From Evansella vedderi (GTDB taxonomy: Bacteria; Bacillota; Bacilli; Bacillales; Salisediminibacteriaceae): a stretch of DNA of 64,000 nt. Within the stretch, counting starts at the first letter, position 1, and each line of letters opens with the position of its first letter. Made by a program: the position numbers and the translations under genes. Positions 52,329 through 61,123 of the stretch are shown here, in pieces. Under the pieces are notes generated by a model. That model did not search any database. It worked only from the letters and a program-made list of their open reading frames with translations, and was not told where the DNA came from. The DNA lies in NCBI RefSeq assembly GCF_030813435.1, contig NZ_JAUSUG010000007.1, positions 151,784 to 215,783 of the forward strand, given 5' to 3'.

Positions 52329-53747
52329 ATGGAAGGAAGTTGGCTTTCTATTGTACCGTTTTTAGTAGTTATACCTGTAGCAATATACACAAAGCAAGTG
52401 CTTCCTGCACTTTTCCTTGGCTTATTAGTTGGATCCTATTTACTGGAACCTACGATTCTTGGTGGTGTACAAGCCATGTTTGTGTATGTAGTTCAGGCGT
52501 TGATTGATACAAACAACATAAAAATAGTTGTTTTTTTATATGCTTTTTCTGGACTTGTTGGAATGATTAAAATGACAGGAGGAATTCGGGGCTTTGTGGA
52601 GAAGGCTGCAGAGAAGATTCAAACGAGGAAGCAGGCTCTTGCATTAACATATGTTTCTACTATTGGTACCTTTGCAGCTCCTACATTTCGCTTTGTGACC
52701 ATTGCACCTATCATGAGGGCATTATTGAAAAAAGTAAAGATGTCCACTGCCGAATTGGGCTTTGTCATTGAAACTACGGCAACACCTGTCATCGTGTTAA
52801 TTCCTGTGGCAACGGCATTCGTTGGATACATGGTTTCTATTATTCAAATAGCGACGGAAAATCAAGGAATGACATTGGACCCTTATGATCTTTTTATTCA
52901 AAGCATCCCCTTTAACTTTTTTTCCATTGTTATGATTTTGTTAGGGGTTTACTTAAGTTTTTTCCATAAGTCTAAGGAAAAGGTAGATGCTCCTATGGAA
53001 ATCAATGAAGAGGCGGTAGAGGAGGAAGAAGAGGACTGGCATGAGTGTCACCCTGCAGTGGCAACGGAACTACCGATCAAACCACTGAACCTTTTACTGC
53101 CATTAATCATGGTTATTGGACTAACATTATTTTTGACCTGGTGGGATGGGCAATCAGAAGGAGTGGGCTTTCTTCAAGCATTTATTGAAGCGGAAGTATT
53201 GGATGCTATGGTTGTGGCATTATTAATTACAATTTTGTTATCTTTTGTCCTCTATTTGATACAGCGATTCAAATTGAGTGATTTAATTAGTGGCTTTATT
53301 GAAGGAGGCAATGAGTTAATGTCTGTCATCTTGCTCTTATCTATTGTTTGGGGATTATCGTCCATTACGGATGATTTAGGTTTCTCTGGATTTGTTACTG
53401 CACATACAGGGTGGATTCCTCAAATGTTTATTGCACCATTGATTTTTGTGTTTGGTGCTGCCGTTTCTTATTTTATCGGTTCAGCATGGGGGACATGGGG
53501 AATTCTCATGCCGTTAGGTGTATCTATGGCGTTAGTTGGGGATGTTTCTTTACCACTAGTGGTAGGCGCTGTATTTGCTAGCGGATCATTTGGAGCTTTT
53601 GCATCACCATTAAGTGACGACACAAATACTATCGCCAAGATTCTCGGTTTGACGGTGATAGACTATGCGAAGTATAAACTAAAACCTGCGTTAATAGCAG
53701 CAGGAATCACTACAACGTTATATCTACTAGTTACCTTTATTATATAG
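52329..53747 (+). CDS. nhaC: NhaC-family Na+/H+ antiporter
   Basis: 472 residues from the ATG at 52329 (GGAG 8 nt upstream; GTG 52320 overlaps the site). Eleven to twelve helices with conserved ATPVIVLIPVATAFVGYM (~150-167), FIGSAWGTWGILMPLGVSMA and FGAFASPLSDDTNTIAKILG, the double-Asp ion site. A central acidic cytoplasmic loop (EEAVEEEEEDWHECHPA) is notable. It exports Na+ for protons and supports growth at high salt or pH. Some relatives instead exchange malate or other acids, so substrate is not certain. Confidence 0.85.
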   Translation: MEGSWLSIVPFLVVIPVAIYTKQVLPALFLGLLVGSYLLEPTILGGVQAMFVYVVQALIDTNNIKIVVFLYAFSGLVGMIKMTGGIRGFVEKAAEKIQTRKQALALTYVSTIGTFAAPTFRFVTIAPIMRALLKKVKMSTAELGFVIETTATPVIVLIPVATAFVGYMVSIIQIATENQGMTLDPYDLFIQSIPFNFFSIVMILLGVYLSFFHKSKEKVDAPMEINEEAVEEEEEDWHECHPAVATELPIKPLNLLLPLIMVIGLTLFLTWWDGQSEGVGFLQAFIEAEVLDAMVVALLITILLSFVLYLIQRFKLSDLISGFIEGGNELMSVILLLSIVWGLSSITDDLGFSGFVTAHTGWIPQMFIAPLIFVFGAAVSYFIGSAWGTWGILMPLGVSMALVGDVSLPLVVGAVFASGSFGAFASPLSDDTNTIAKILGLTVIDYAKYKLKPALIAAGITTTLYLLVTFII

Positions 53748-53919
53748 GAAGACTTGGAGACGATTCCGTTCTTTGGCTGTTAAACCCTATTTATAGTTTT
53801 GTTACAAAATTATAATATTTGTTTTACTAGTTTGTTATGTTTGTTTGTTATCATAAGTTGTACCAGTTTTTGATTTATAAAAAATAGAAACACTAAATAA
53901 CTCTTAGGGGGAAGATAGT

Positions 53920-55140
53920 GTGCTTAAAAAGTACATAATTACAGCACTGTTTATCGGCATAGCTTGTTTTGTTGTAGCTGCTGGAACCTTTGCTACGGAG
54001 GAGTTGGAGGAAGAAGAAGAACAGATTCAGCAGGAGAGAGAAGAAATCCAGTCTCAGATATCTGAAGCAGAGTCTGCTTTAGTCAATTTAGTAAGTAGAA
54101 TTGATGAATTAAATCGAGAACTCTCTAACCTCAACAATTCCATTGCCAGAAATGAGGAAATGATTGTAAAGGTAGAAGAGAAGATCATTGAAAATAAACT
54201 GGAGGTCAAAGGGTTAGAGGCTGACATTGAACTGTTTCAAGAAGATATTGATCAACGTAATGAACTATTAAAGGATCGTGCTGTCTCTTATCAAAGAAAT
54301 GGCACGGATAATGTTTCTTTCATTGAAGTAATACTTGGTGCGGAGAGCTTTGGTGATTTTGTCAGCCGCTTATTTATGATCTCTAGAATTGCACAGGCCG
54401 ATAGTAATTTTATCGAACAATTAGAGACGAACCAGCATAATTTACTGGAAGTGCAGGGGGAATATGAAGAGACGCTACTTGAACTGGACGACCAGTTATT
54501 AATCCTTCAGATTCTGAATGAAGACATACTAGAACAGCGAGAAAAAACGATTGGCCTTATGGACGAGGTGAAGGCTAATGAGGCAGAACATGAGAGACTC
54601 ATTAGTCAGTTAATGGCGGAAGATGAAAATTTAGCTTCACAAGAAGATGAGATTCGAAGCCGTATCGCAGAGGAGGTTCGTCTTCAGGAAGAAGCAAGGC
54701 TACAGGAAGAAGTACGCCTTGCAGCTGAACGCCAAGCGGCAAGTGAGGCAAAAGCTAGAGAGGAAGCGGAAAGAGAATCCAACTCTAACAACGAAAGTGA
54801 AAATGAAAACAATACGGAGAGTCCATCTAGTACAAGTTCTTCTAATAATGCAAATTGGGAAACGTTTATTGCAACAGCATATACTGCCTATTGCACAGGC
54901 TGTTCAGGGATAACATTTACAGGTATTGATTTGAGGGCTAATCCTGATGCCCAGGTCATTGCGGTGGATCCAAATGTCATTCCTTTAGGATCTATGGTAG
55001 AAGTACAAGGCTATGGTACATTTTTGGCGGCGGATATTGGTGGAGCCATCAATGGTCGTAAGATTGATATCTTTATGCCAGATCGCAACGATGTAATAAA
55101 CTTCGGTGTAAGGGCTGTACAAATAAGAGTACTAGATTAA
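53920..55140 (+). CDS. Secreted cell-wall hydrolase: coiled coil plus 3D domain
   Basis: 406 residues, GTG start with GGGGGA upstream. Signal peptide (1-26, cleavage after TFAT), long PcsB/CwlO-type coiled coil (~30-265) with a conserved FIEVILGAESFGDFVSRLF hinge, a Ser/Asn/Glu linker (~285-315), and a C-terminal 3D domain (~318-406). The 3D domain has three conserved aspartates (IAVDPN, AADIGG, KIDIFMPD) on a double-psi barrel related to MltA-type lytic transglycosylases. It should act on peptidoglycan outside the cell. The coiled coil probably holds or regulates it, as in CwlO with FtsEX. Confidence 0.87.
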   Translation: MLKKYIITALFIGIACFVVAAGTFATEELEEEEEQIQQEREEIQSQISEAESALVNLVSRIDELNRELSNLNNSIARNEEMIVKVEEKIIENKLEVKGLEADIELFQEDIDQRNELLKDRAVSYQRNGTDNVSFIEVILGAESFGDFVSRLFMISRIAQADSNFIEQLETNQHNLLEVQGEYEETLLELDDQLLILQILNEDILEQREKTIGLMDEVKANEAEHERLISQLMAEDENLASQEDEIRSRIAEEVRLQEEARLQEEVRLAAERQAASEAKAREEAERESNSNNESENENNTESPSSTSSSNNANWETFIATAYTAYCTGCSGITFTGIDLRANPDAQVIAVDPNVIPLGSMVEVQGYGTFLAADIGGAINGRKIDIFMPDRNDVINFGVRAVQIRVLD

Positions 55141-55206
55141 TAGATGGAGTGTATAAGGGCTGGTTCCTATGTTTTATTGGGGGTAGGCCCAAAGATTTTT
55201 CCATAA

Positions 55207-55252
55207 ATAAATCCTTACTGTGAGCAACCGTACTCATAAGTGAGGATTTTTT
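55207..55252 (+). terminator. Terminator after the 3D-domain gene
   Basis: A two-part stem (AAATCCTTACT / AGTGAGGATTT with G-T pairs, then GTGAG / CTCAT) followed by TTTTTT. Confidence 0.75.
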
Positions 55253-55383
55253 ATTTTAATATGATTTCTGTTAAGGGATACATTACCGTATTAAATTCAT
55301 CTTATTGTACACATTTATGCATTTGATTCGATTTTGAATTATATAAATGATAGTAGGAATTTGAATATAGGGGGGACTATACG

Positions 55384-55581
55384 ATGGCTAGAAAGGGTCT
55401 CGGTAGATCTAATGAAATAAAGGTAAAACATTTTGATTCCGATGGGACATATATTGATGATGATATTAATGACTGGTTGAAGAAAAATGATGTTTTCGTA
55501 CTCGATATCAAGTTTACTTCTACTATTACGGATGAAGATATGTGCAATGACGCCTTGGTTATATATACGGAAGTACCTTAA
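55384..55581 (+). CDS. Cse60-like sporulation protein
   Basis: 65 residues, strong site (GGGGGG ~8 nt before the ATG). After a short basic start (MARKGLGRSNE), the KVKHFDSD...DDDINDWLKK pattern and VLDIKFTSTITDEDMCNDAL followed by VIYTE match the Cse60 family of small sigma-E-dependent sporulation proteins as I recall it. A Cys sits in the last strand. Soluble, function unknown. Monocistronic. Confidence 0.6.
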   Translation: MARKGLGRSNEIKVKHFDSDGTYIDDDINDWLKKNDVFVLDIKFTSTITDEDMCNDALVIYTEVP

Positions 55582-55772
55582 CTGTTGAAGGATGGGGCAT
55601 TTTCCATTCTTCTTTTTATTTGATGCAATGTAGTTGTTTTATAATCAATACATCAATAAATTAAATTCCAAACTATTCCCACGAAATCCTTTCAATATCA
55701 TAAGATGTTTAGTAATATATATAGTATCGATTTGTTTGTGTTAATTAATTCATAAAAATATTAATCAATTAA

Positions 55773-55797
55773 AAAGTGGTCTAGCTAGGCCGCTTGT
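55773..55797 (+). terminator. Hairpin 40 bp upstream of the MATE gene
   Basis: Stem AAGTGGTCTA / TAGGCCGCTT (G-T pairs) then a T-rich stretch. It may end the preceding transcript or attenuate the MATE transcript. Confidence 0.4.
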
Positions 55798-55838
55798 TCT
55801 TTTGTGCTTCTATACTTTAAAACTGGAAAGGGATCATT

Positions 55839-57206
55839 ATGACTAATTCGCAAGTGAAAAAATTATCTATTATCGCCGTTACTTGGCCGATTTTTATAGA
55901 ATCACTATTACACATGTCTTTACGGACTGCCGACACGTTTATGTTAAGTAGGGTTTCCGATGAAGCGGTAGCATCCGTAGGAGTAGCTAATCAAATTATT
56001 ATGTTTATGTTTTTTCTATTCCAATTTGTTGCTACAGGTACTTCTGTGGTGGTAGCACAATATTTAGGAGCAAAGAAATTTGATGAAATTAAGAAGTATA
56101 CTGGAAATGGTATTCTAATTAATTTCGGCTTTGGAATACTGGTCGCTACAATCTTGATTGTTTTTAGTAGGCAACTATTAGGTTTATTTCAGTTAGAACC
56201 GGCACTTTTTGATCAAGCAAGGATTTTCCTTATAATTGTTGGGTCTGCCCTTGTTTTTCAGGCAATGAGTGTAACTATGTCCATGATCATTCAAACTCAC
56301 GGTTTTACGAAGGAAACAATGTTTGTTAGTGGTGGAATGAACATCATTAATATTATTGGAAATTATTTATTTATTTATGGAGCACTTGGGTTTCCTCAAT
56401 GGGGAGTACCAGGTGTAGCAATTGCCACTGCTTTCAGTCAGTTTTTAGCACTGATCGCCTTTGCCCTCGTCCTTTATTATCGAGTGAATTTGAAGTTAAC
56501 TTGGAATGACTTTATTGAATTACAAAAAGAACGCTTGAAGAAAGTTTTTAGTATTGGTATTCCGTCATCCATGACAATTATTTCTTATTCAAGCAGTCAA
56601 ATAGTTACGACAGCAATTATTACTTTACTTGGAACACAAATGTTGGCAACTAGAATCTATACTATTAATATATTGTTATTTATTATGGTGTTAGGAATTT
56701 CCCTTGGAAGAGGATCACAAATTATCATTGGTCATCTCATTGGTGCAGGGAAAATGGAAGAAGCCTTTAGGGAGGGAGTACGAAACGTTCGTTGGAGTAT
56801 CCTTCTCGCTTTAGGAATGACAACCATTATAGTATTAGTTAGGGATCCGTTAATGGGGATATTCACGAATGACCCAGAGATTATAAAAATGGGTACCATG
56901 TTGCTTTTAATGGGATTTTTACTTGAGCCTGGAAGGTGCTTTAATCTTGTTTATGGTGCCACATTACAAGCAGCGGGGGACGCTCGTTATTTAATGCTCG
57001 TCTCCGTGCTGATTATTTGGGGACTAAGTGTTCCAATGTATTATTTATTTGGTATTTATATGGGATGGGGATTAATCGGTATCTGGATTGCTTTCATAGC
57101 CGATGAATGGTTACGAGGACTAGCCCTATGGTATCGCTGGAGAAGTAGAAAATGGGAGGAGAAAGCACTAGTTAAGCAAAATGATAAAAAGGTAGAGACT
57201 GCATAA
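55839..57206 (+). CDS. MATE-family multidrug efflux pump
   Basis: 455 residues, twelve helices in two homologous halves. LSIIAVTWPIFIESLLHMSL and DTFMLSR near the start and LEPGRCFNLVYGATLQAAGD in the second half are typical MATE motifs. It exports cationic drugs or metabolites by Na+ or H+ antiport. GGAAAGGGA lies ~8 nt before the ATG. Monocistronic with a terminator at 57244. Confidence 0.9.
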   Translation: MTNSQVKKLSIIAVTWPIFIESLLHMSLRTADTFMLSRVSDEAVASVGVANQIIMFMFFLFQFVATGTSVVVAQYLGAKKFDEIKKYTGNGILINFGFGILVATILIVFSRQLLGLFQLEPALFDQARIFLIIVGSALVFQAMSVTMSMIIQTHGFTKETMFVSGGMNIINIIGNYLFIYGALGFPQWGVPGVAIATAFSQFLALIAFALVLYYRVNLKLTWNDFIELQKERLKKVFSIGIPSSMTIISYSSSQIVTTAIITLLGTQMLATRIYTINILLFIMVLGISLGRGSQIIIGHLIGAGKMEEAFREGVRNVRWSILLALGMTTIIVLVRDPLMGIFTNDPEIIKMGTMLLLMGFLLEPGRCFNLVYGATLQAAGDARYLMLVSVLIIWGLSVPMYYLFGIYMGWGLIGIWIAFIADEWLRGLALWYRWRSRKWEEKALVKQNDKKVETA

Positions 57207-57243
57207 ATAAGCATTTAGGGGTACGACAAATCCATGTAAATAC

Positions 57244-57277
57244 GAAGGTATTCTTGGAAATCGTACCTTCTTTTTTA
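57244..57277 (+). terminator. Terminator after the MATE gene
   Basis: Stem GAAGGTA / TACCTTC with a 13-nt loop, then TTTTTT; a longer alternative pairing uses GGTACGA (57220s) with TCGTACC. Confidence 0.75.
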
Positions 57278-57372
57278 ATGAGTATTTTTTCCTATTTTAA
57301 GCTTTGGAATAAGGAAATATATGTTAAAATAGAAGGGGATTATTTTTTATTAATAACTCAGGGGGAAAGCAA

Positions 57373-57534
57373 ATGACAAAAAGAGAGAATTCACCAGCTT
57401 ATTATGATGGAAGTGGATTAAACAATGGTAAGGTTATAGGAATAAATAGTAAAAAAGACTACATTTTTAAGCCGGACAGGGTAAGTATTGATCTAAAATT
57501 CCCATGTTTTCCATATGTAATAGAAGCAAAATAG
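57373..57534 (+). CDS. Small protein (53 aa), function unknown
   Basis: A 53-codon frame starting MTKRENSPAYYDGSGLNNGK with AGGGGGAAA ~5 nt upstream and a terminator 12 bp downstream. Short alternating beta-type sequence with one Cys near the end (LKFPCFPYVI). The signals before and after support a real gene; no family recognised. Confidence 0.6.
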   Translation: MTKRENSPAYYDGSGLNNGKVIGINSKKDYIFKPDRVSIDLKFPCFPYVIEAK

Positions 57535-57545
57535 TTACATACAAC

Positions 57546-57579
57546 AAAACAAGGGATAGGCTATGCCATCCCTTGTTTT
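57546..57579. terminator. Bidirectional terminator between the 53-aa gene and azoR
   Basis: A 12-bp stem (AAAACAAGGGAT / ATCCCTTGTTTT) with an inner GGC/GCC step. The azoR stop codon is 17 bp away. Confidence 0.88.
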
Positions 57580-57595
57580 AGTAACGGTTCTATCT

Positions 57596-58222
57596 TTAAA
57601 AATCCTTTGCTAGACTCGCAGCTTCTGTTAAACCTTTTTCAATAATTTGCCCCGCTTGATCTGGGAATTGGTTATGTCCTTCAATAATAACAGAAGTAAT
57701 GTTTTGAATACCCCAGAAGTTTAACATTGTTTTCACATAGTTAACGGCCATTTCAACGGACTGTGCAGGGCCTTCAGAATAAATTCCACCTCTAGCATTT
57801 AATAAGACAACTTCTTTGTCGTTCAGTAAACCAACTGGGCCTTCTGGTGTATAACGGAACGTTCTACCGGCTTGTGCTAAATAATCAAAGTAAGTGTGTA
57901 AAACAGCTGGCACAGTAAAGTTCCAGAGTGGAAAGGCGATAACAATTTTGTCCGCCTCAAGGAATTGGTTTAAATATTTGTTAACTAGTTCAGTTGCTTC
58001 TTTTTCAGCATCCGTTAATTCCATACCTTTGGCAAGTTTGAACATACCATTCATCATATCATTATTGTAGTAAGGTAAGTTCTCCTCAAACAAATCAAGC
58101 TCTGAAATAGCAGCTTCTGGATTTGACTCTTTATATTGATCAAAGAAAGTGTGGTATAACTTCACACTCACCGCTTGTTCGATTGGCCTTGAATTAGCTT
58201 TAATAAACAATACTTTTGACAT
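57596..58222 (-). CDS. azoR: FMN-dependent NADH:quinone oxidoreductase (azoreductase AzoR)
   Basis: 208 residues from MSKVLFIKANSRP (GGAGG 8 nt upstream; the frame extends 38 codons more without a site). Flavodoxin-like fold; FMN-contact segments PLWNFTVPAVLHTYFDY and ARGGIYSEGPAQSVE are intact. It reduces quinones and azo compounds with NADH and protects against electrophile stress. Two operator-like sites lie upstream (58252 and 58312), matching those at marR, so it is the probable main target of the MarR repressor. Confidence 0.92.
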   Translation of the reverse strand: MSKVLFIKANSRPIEQAVSVKLYHTFFDQYKESNPEAAISELDLFEENLPYYNNDMMNGMFKLAKGMELTDAEKEATELVNKYLNQFLEADKIVIAFPLWNFTVPAVLHTYFDYLAQAGRTFRYTPEGPVGLLNDKEVVLLNARGGIYSEGPAQSVEMAVNYVKTMLNFWGIQNITSVIIEGHNQFPDQAGQIIEKGLTEAASLAKDF

Positions 58223-58251
58223 TGATAATACCTCCTGAATTATATTGTATG

Positions 58252-58265
58252 GTTGTTGTAGCAAC
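58252..58265 (-). promoter_or_regulatory. MarR operator 1 (azoR leader)
   Basis: GTTGTTGTAGCAAC, a dyad fitting GTTGYTRYARCAAC, 29 bp before the azoR start. Inferred operator from five matching sites in the locus. Confidence 0.65.
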
Positions 58266-58311
58266 TTTAATTTGATAAAAATATGAGTGTTTCTATCCAT
58301 TTTTTGATAAT

Positions 58312-58326
58312 GGTTGCTATACATAC
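58312..58326 (-). promoter_or_regulatory. MarR operator 2 (azoR upstream)
   Basis: GTTGCTATACATACT shares the GTTGCTATA half with the other sites but has a weak second half; 60 bp from operator 1. Confidence 0.45.
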
Positions 58327-58457
58327 TAAAATACAAGTGCTAGTATAAAATATGAGTGGAGGTATTGTCAAATCGAAAGTTTAATAAAATAATATATTTT
58401 TAGTATGGGGTGTTCCATTAACAACAAAAGGAAGCTTGGATGTTCCCTTTTAATAAA

Positions 58458-59018
58458 TTATTTAAGTAAATCATGGTCAACGTATCGTTCCCCATTTAAT
58501 TCACTAATGATATTAATGGCAACTTCCGCACCATTTCCTGCCGTAATAATCGTGTGTACACTGACACCTGCAACAGTGCCAGCAGCCCAAATCCCTTTTT
58601 TGTTCGTTTTTCCATCATTGTCCACTTGAATGATCGTTTTAATTCTCGGCTCCGTTCCTGGAATTAGGTTTAAACCAATTTTTTCAGCAAGATCTGTTGA
58701 AACACCTGTGGCAAGTAAAACATGTTTGGCAGTAATTTCTTGGTTTTCACCTTGAAGTTTATATCCTGCATCTTCAGGGGTAATATCCACAACAGTGTCT
58801 TGAATAACTTCAGCACCAAATTTTCTTGCTTGTTCTTTTCCTGTTTCAATTAAATCCGGTCCAGATATTTCAGAGACACCATAATGGTTTTCTAGCCAGG
58901 CTCGTTGAGTCATACTCTTTCCACTATCAATTATTAAAGTCTTTTTACCAGCCTTTGCTGCAAATAATGCTGCACTTGCTCCTGCAGGACCAGCTCCAAT
59001 AATAGCAATATCATACAT
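58458..59018 (-). CDS. Short FAD/NAD(P)-dependent oxidoreductase (thioredoxin reductase-like)
   Basis: 186 residues. The FAD dinucleotide motif GAGPAGASAA (~8-17) and the second FAD motif GIWAAGTVAG (~143-152) are intact. The central NAD(P)H domain and CxxC of thioredoxin reductase are missing, making it a compact FAD-binding protein of a known short subfamily in Firmicutes. It is divergent from nothing but is framed by MarR operators at 59122 and 59157, so it is likely induced with azoR. GGAGG lies ~9 nt before the ATG. Confidence 0.8.
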   Translation of the reverse strand: MYDIAIIGAGPAGASAALFAAKAGKKTLIIDSGKSMTQRAWLENHYGVSEISGPDLIETGKEQARKFGAEVIQDTVVDITPEDAGYKLQGENQEITAKHVLLATGVSTDLAEKIGLNLIPGTEPRIKTIIQVDNDGKTNKKGIWAAGTVAGVSVHTIITAGNGAEVAINIISELNGERYVDHDLLK

Positions 59019-59121
59019 TTTTATAAAACCTCCATCTGCTAATTTTAATTTATATAAATAGAGGAGTGAAAAGGCTTCCTCTAGTTACATCTATTATGTA
59101 TCATGAAAGGAAAATAAATTT

Positions 59122-59135
59122 GTTGTTGCAGCAAC
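59122..59135 (-). promoter_or_regulatory. MarR operator 3 (FAD oxidoreductase upstream)
   Basis: GTTGTTGCAGCAAC, near-perfect dyad, about 104 bp before the start of the FAD oxidoreductase gene. Confidence 0.65.
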
Positions 59136-59156
59136 TAAAGGGCATGAGGGATTTAT

Positions 59157-59170
59157 GTTGTTATAGCAAC
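59157..59170 (-). promoter_or_regulatory. MarR operator 4 (FAD oxidoreductase upstream)
   Basis: GTTGTTATAGCAAC, 35 bp from operator 3 and 20 bp beyond the marR stop. It differs from operator 3 at two central positions. Confidence 0.65.
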
Positions 59171-59189
59171 TATATACCCTGTAGAAAGC

Positions 59190-59624
59190 TTATAAAAGTT
59201 TTTCTACATTTTGGTTCATTTTTCTCAAAATTTTTTCCATTTGCTTAAGCTCTTCCTTTGAAATTCCATTACATACGATGGCATCGAATTCTTCTGCTAT
59301 CGGAATAACTTCGTTTCCGAGATTCCTTCCTGTGTCAGTTAGGTAAAGTCTCACAGATCGTCGATCCTTATCGCAGTTATACCTTTTAATAAAGCCTTTT
59401 TTCTCTAAGCTAGCAGCCATACGTGCAATATTAGTTTTGTCCTTATTTAACGTTTCCACCAATTGGTTCTGTGATAAACCATCTTTTTCCCAAAGAAGCA
59501 TCATAATTAAGTTTTGTTCTGGAGCAAGATTAAACGGTTCCAATTTAGCTTTAACAAAACGGGTTAAATTTAAATCTGTTTTATGTATTTTAATACTAAT
59601 ATAATCCTGAAACGTTAACTTCAA
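59190..59624 (-). CDS. MarR-family transcriptional repressor
   Basis: 144 residues: winged helix-turn-helix with LAPEQNLIMMLLWEKDGLSQ (here FNLAPEQ...), recognition region NQLVETLNKDKTNIARMAAS and wing KRYNCDKDRRSVRLYLTD. It probably represses azoR, the FAD oxidoreductase and itself, and is released by quinones or azo compounds, as for B. subtilis YodB/MhqR/AzoR regulation (inference). One Cys (NCDKDR) in the wing and one near residue 130 could be redox sensors. Operator 5 lies 24 bp before its start. Confidence 0.85.
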   Translation of the reverse strand: MKLTFQDYISIKIHKTDLNLTRFVKAKLEPFNLAPEQNLIMMLLWEKDGLSQNQLVETLNKDKTNIARMAASLEKKGFIKRYNCDKDRRSVRLYLTDTGRNLGNEVIPIAEEFDAIVCNGISKEELKQMEKILRKMNQNVEKLL

Positions 59625-59647
59625 AAGAATCCCCCATTAAAAAATTA

Positions 59648-59661
59648 GTTGCTATATATAC
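59648..59661 (-). promoter_or_regulatory. MarR operator 5 (marR upstream, autoregulation)
   Basis: GTTGCTATATATAC shares the GTTGCTATA half-site with operator 2; position next to the marR start suggests autoregulation. Confidence 0.5.
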
Positions 59662-59768
59662 TATGTCACTTTTAAGTATAGAAAAAAAGTAATATCCTGT
59701 CAAATTTAAGTCGAGAGGATTGTTTTTGGGTAAACTAGAAAAAATGTTTTCATGGAGTGAAAAGTTTA

Positions 59769-61094
59769 ATGATTGATGTCATTATTGTGGGGGCCGGTCT
59801 TGCTGGTCTTTATGCTGCAAAGGAGCTAACGAAAACTGGTTATAATGTAATTATATTAGAGGGTCAGAGTAGAGTTGGTGGAAGGGTATTATCTTTTCCT
59901 TATAATGGTGGGCGTGTTGAATTGGGGGCACAATGGATTGCTCCCACACATTATCGGGTTCATTCTTTGATAGCAGAAGCTAAACTAAAGCTTTCTCCAA
60001 CATACAAAAAAGGGAAGTCCTTATATTACAAAATAAATATGTCTAATGAAGTTCAAACCAACCCATTTTCATTAAGAATGTTGGTGGATATTCTTCGATT
60101 CAAAAGAAAATTAGAGAAGTTGGCCAAAAGAATTCCAGTTAATGCCCCGTGGGAAGCTCAAAATGCCGAATTCCTTGATAGTCAATCAGTTGAAGACTTT
60201 CATAACCAGGAACTGCGAACGGATACTGGTAAACTGTTAGTTAGACGTAAATTGGAGGAAATGCTATGTAAGACCTTAGAAGATGTATCATTACTTGATT
60301 TATTATGGTGTATACATACTGCAGGTTCCATAAATAATATTTTAACTGGAGAAGCGTTTTGGTTGAAAGAAGGCTGCCAACGTTTAGTTGAGCATCTTAG
60401 TAACGAGCTTCAACATTGTTTACATATAGGAGTAGTGGTGGAAGCAATACACTGGAAAAAAGATAGTGTAACTGTTTATAGTAAAGGAAAAGAATGGACA
60501 GGTAAAACGGTCATTCTTACAGTTCCTCCTCCAACCTACCGTTGTATTCACTTCGACCCTCCATTACCTATGCTAAACAAACAATTTATAGAATCCGTTA
60601 GTCCATCTTTTGTAATTAAATGTTTCGTTATTTACTCTAGACCATTTTGGAGGGAAAAAGGACTTAGCGGCACCACCTATGTGGGAGAAGGGCCTGTCTA
60701 CATGACAGTAGACAGCTCCATAAATGAGGAAGCAGGTATTTTAACTGTTATAGTTGCTGGAAATGAAGGGAAGTCATTTGAAAAGTTGACAGAGTCTGAA
60801 CGGCGGGAAAAAGTGATAAAGCTATTAATCAAATTGTATGGGGAAGAAGCAAAATCACCCATTTGTTATATGGACAAAAATTGGTTGGGGGATCCCTTCA
60901 TTGTAGGGGGATATGGGGTACATTTTAGTCCAGGTCAATTAACCAAGTTTAAAGATTCATTTCTAAAACCAATAGGCCCCATTCATTTTGCGGGGAGTGA
61001 AACGGCATTGGAATGGCGCTTATATATGGAAGGGGCACTTGCATCGGGAGAACGGGCTGCAAAAGAAATTCAGGAGACGATCCCTTTAGGTTAG
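59769..61094 (+). CDS. Flavin-containing monoamine oxidase family protein
   Basis: 441 residues from the ATG at 59769; the GTG four codons earlier overlaps the GGAG site. FAD-binding GAGLAGLYAAKEL (~7-19), the second motif RVGGRVLSF (~36-44) and VELGAQWI (~50s) are present, and the C-terminal HFAGSETALEWRLYMEGALA closes the FAD site. It oxidises amines to aldehydes with H2O2; relatives include tryptophan and putrescine oxidases. No transporter or dehydrogenase adjoins. Cytoplasmic. Confidence 0.87.
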   Translation: MIDVIIVGAGLAGLYAAKELTKTGYNVIILEGQSRVGGRVLSFPYNGGRVELGAQWIAPTHYRVHSLIAEAKLKLSPTYKKGKSLYYKINMSNEVQTNPFSLRMLVDILRFKRKLEKLAKRIPVNAPWEAQNAEFLDSQSVEDFHNQELRTDTGKLLVRRKLEEMLCKTLEDVSLLDLLWCIHTAGSINNILTGEAFWLKEGCQRLVEHLSNELQHCLHIGVVVEAIHWKKDSVTVYSKGKEWTGKTVILTVPPPTYRCIHFDPPLPMLNKQFIESVSPSFVIKCFVIYSRPFWREKGLSGTTYVGEGPVYMTVDSSINEEAGILTVIVAGNEGKSFEKLTESERREKVIKLLIKLYGEEAKSPICYMDKNWLGDPFIVGGYGVHFSPGQLTKFKDSFLKPIGPIHFAGSETALEWRLYMEGALASGERAAKEIQETIPLG

Positions 61095-61123
61095 TAGAAT
61101 CTTGGGAACCGTCTTCCTAATTT

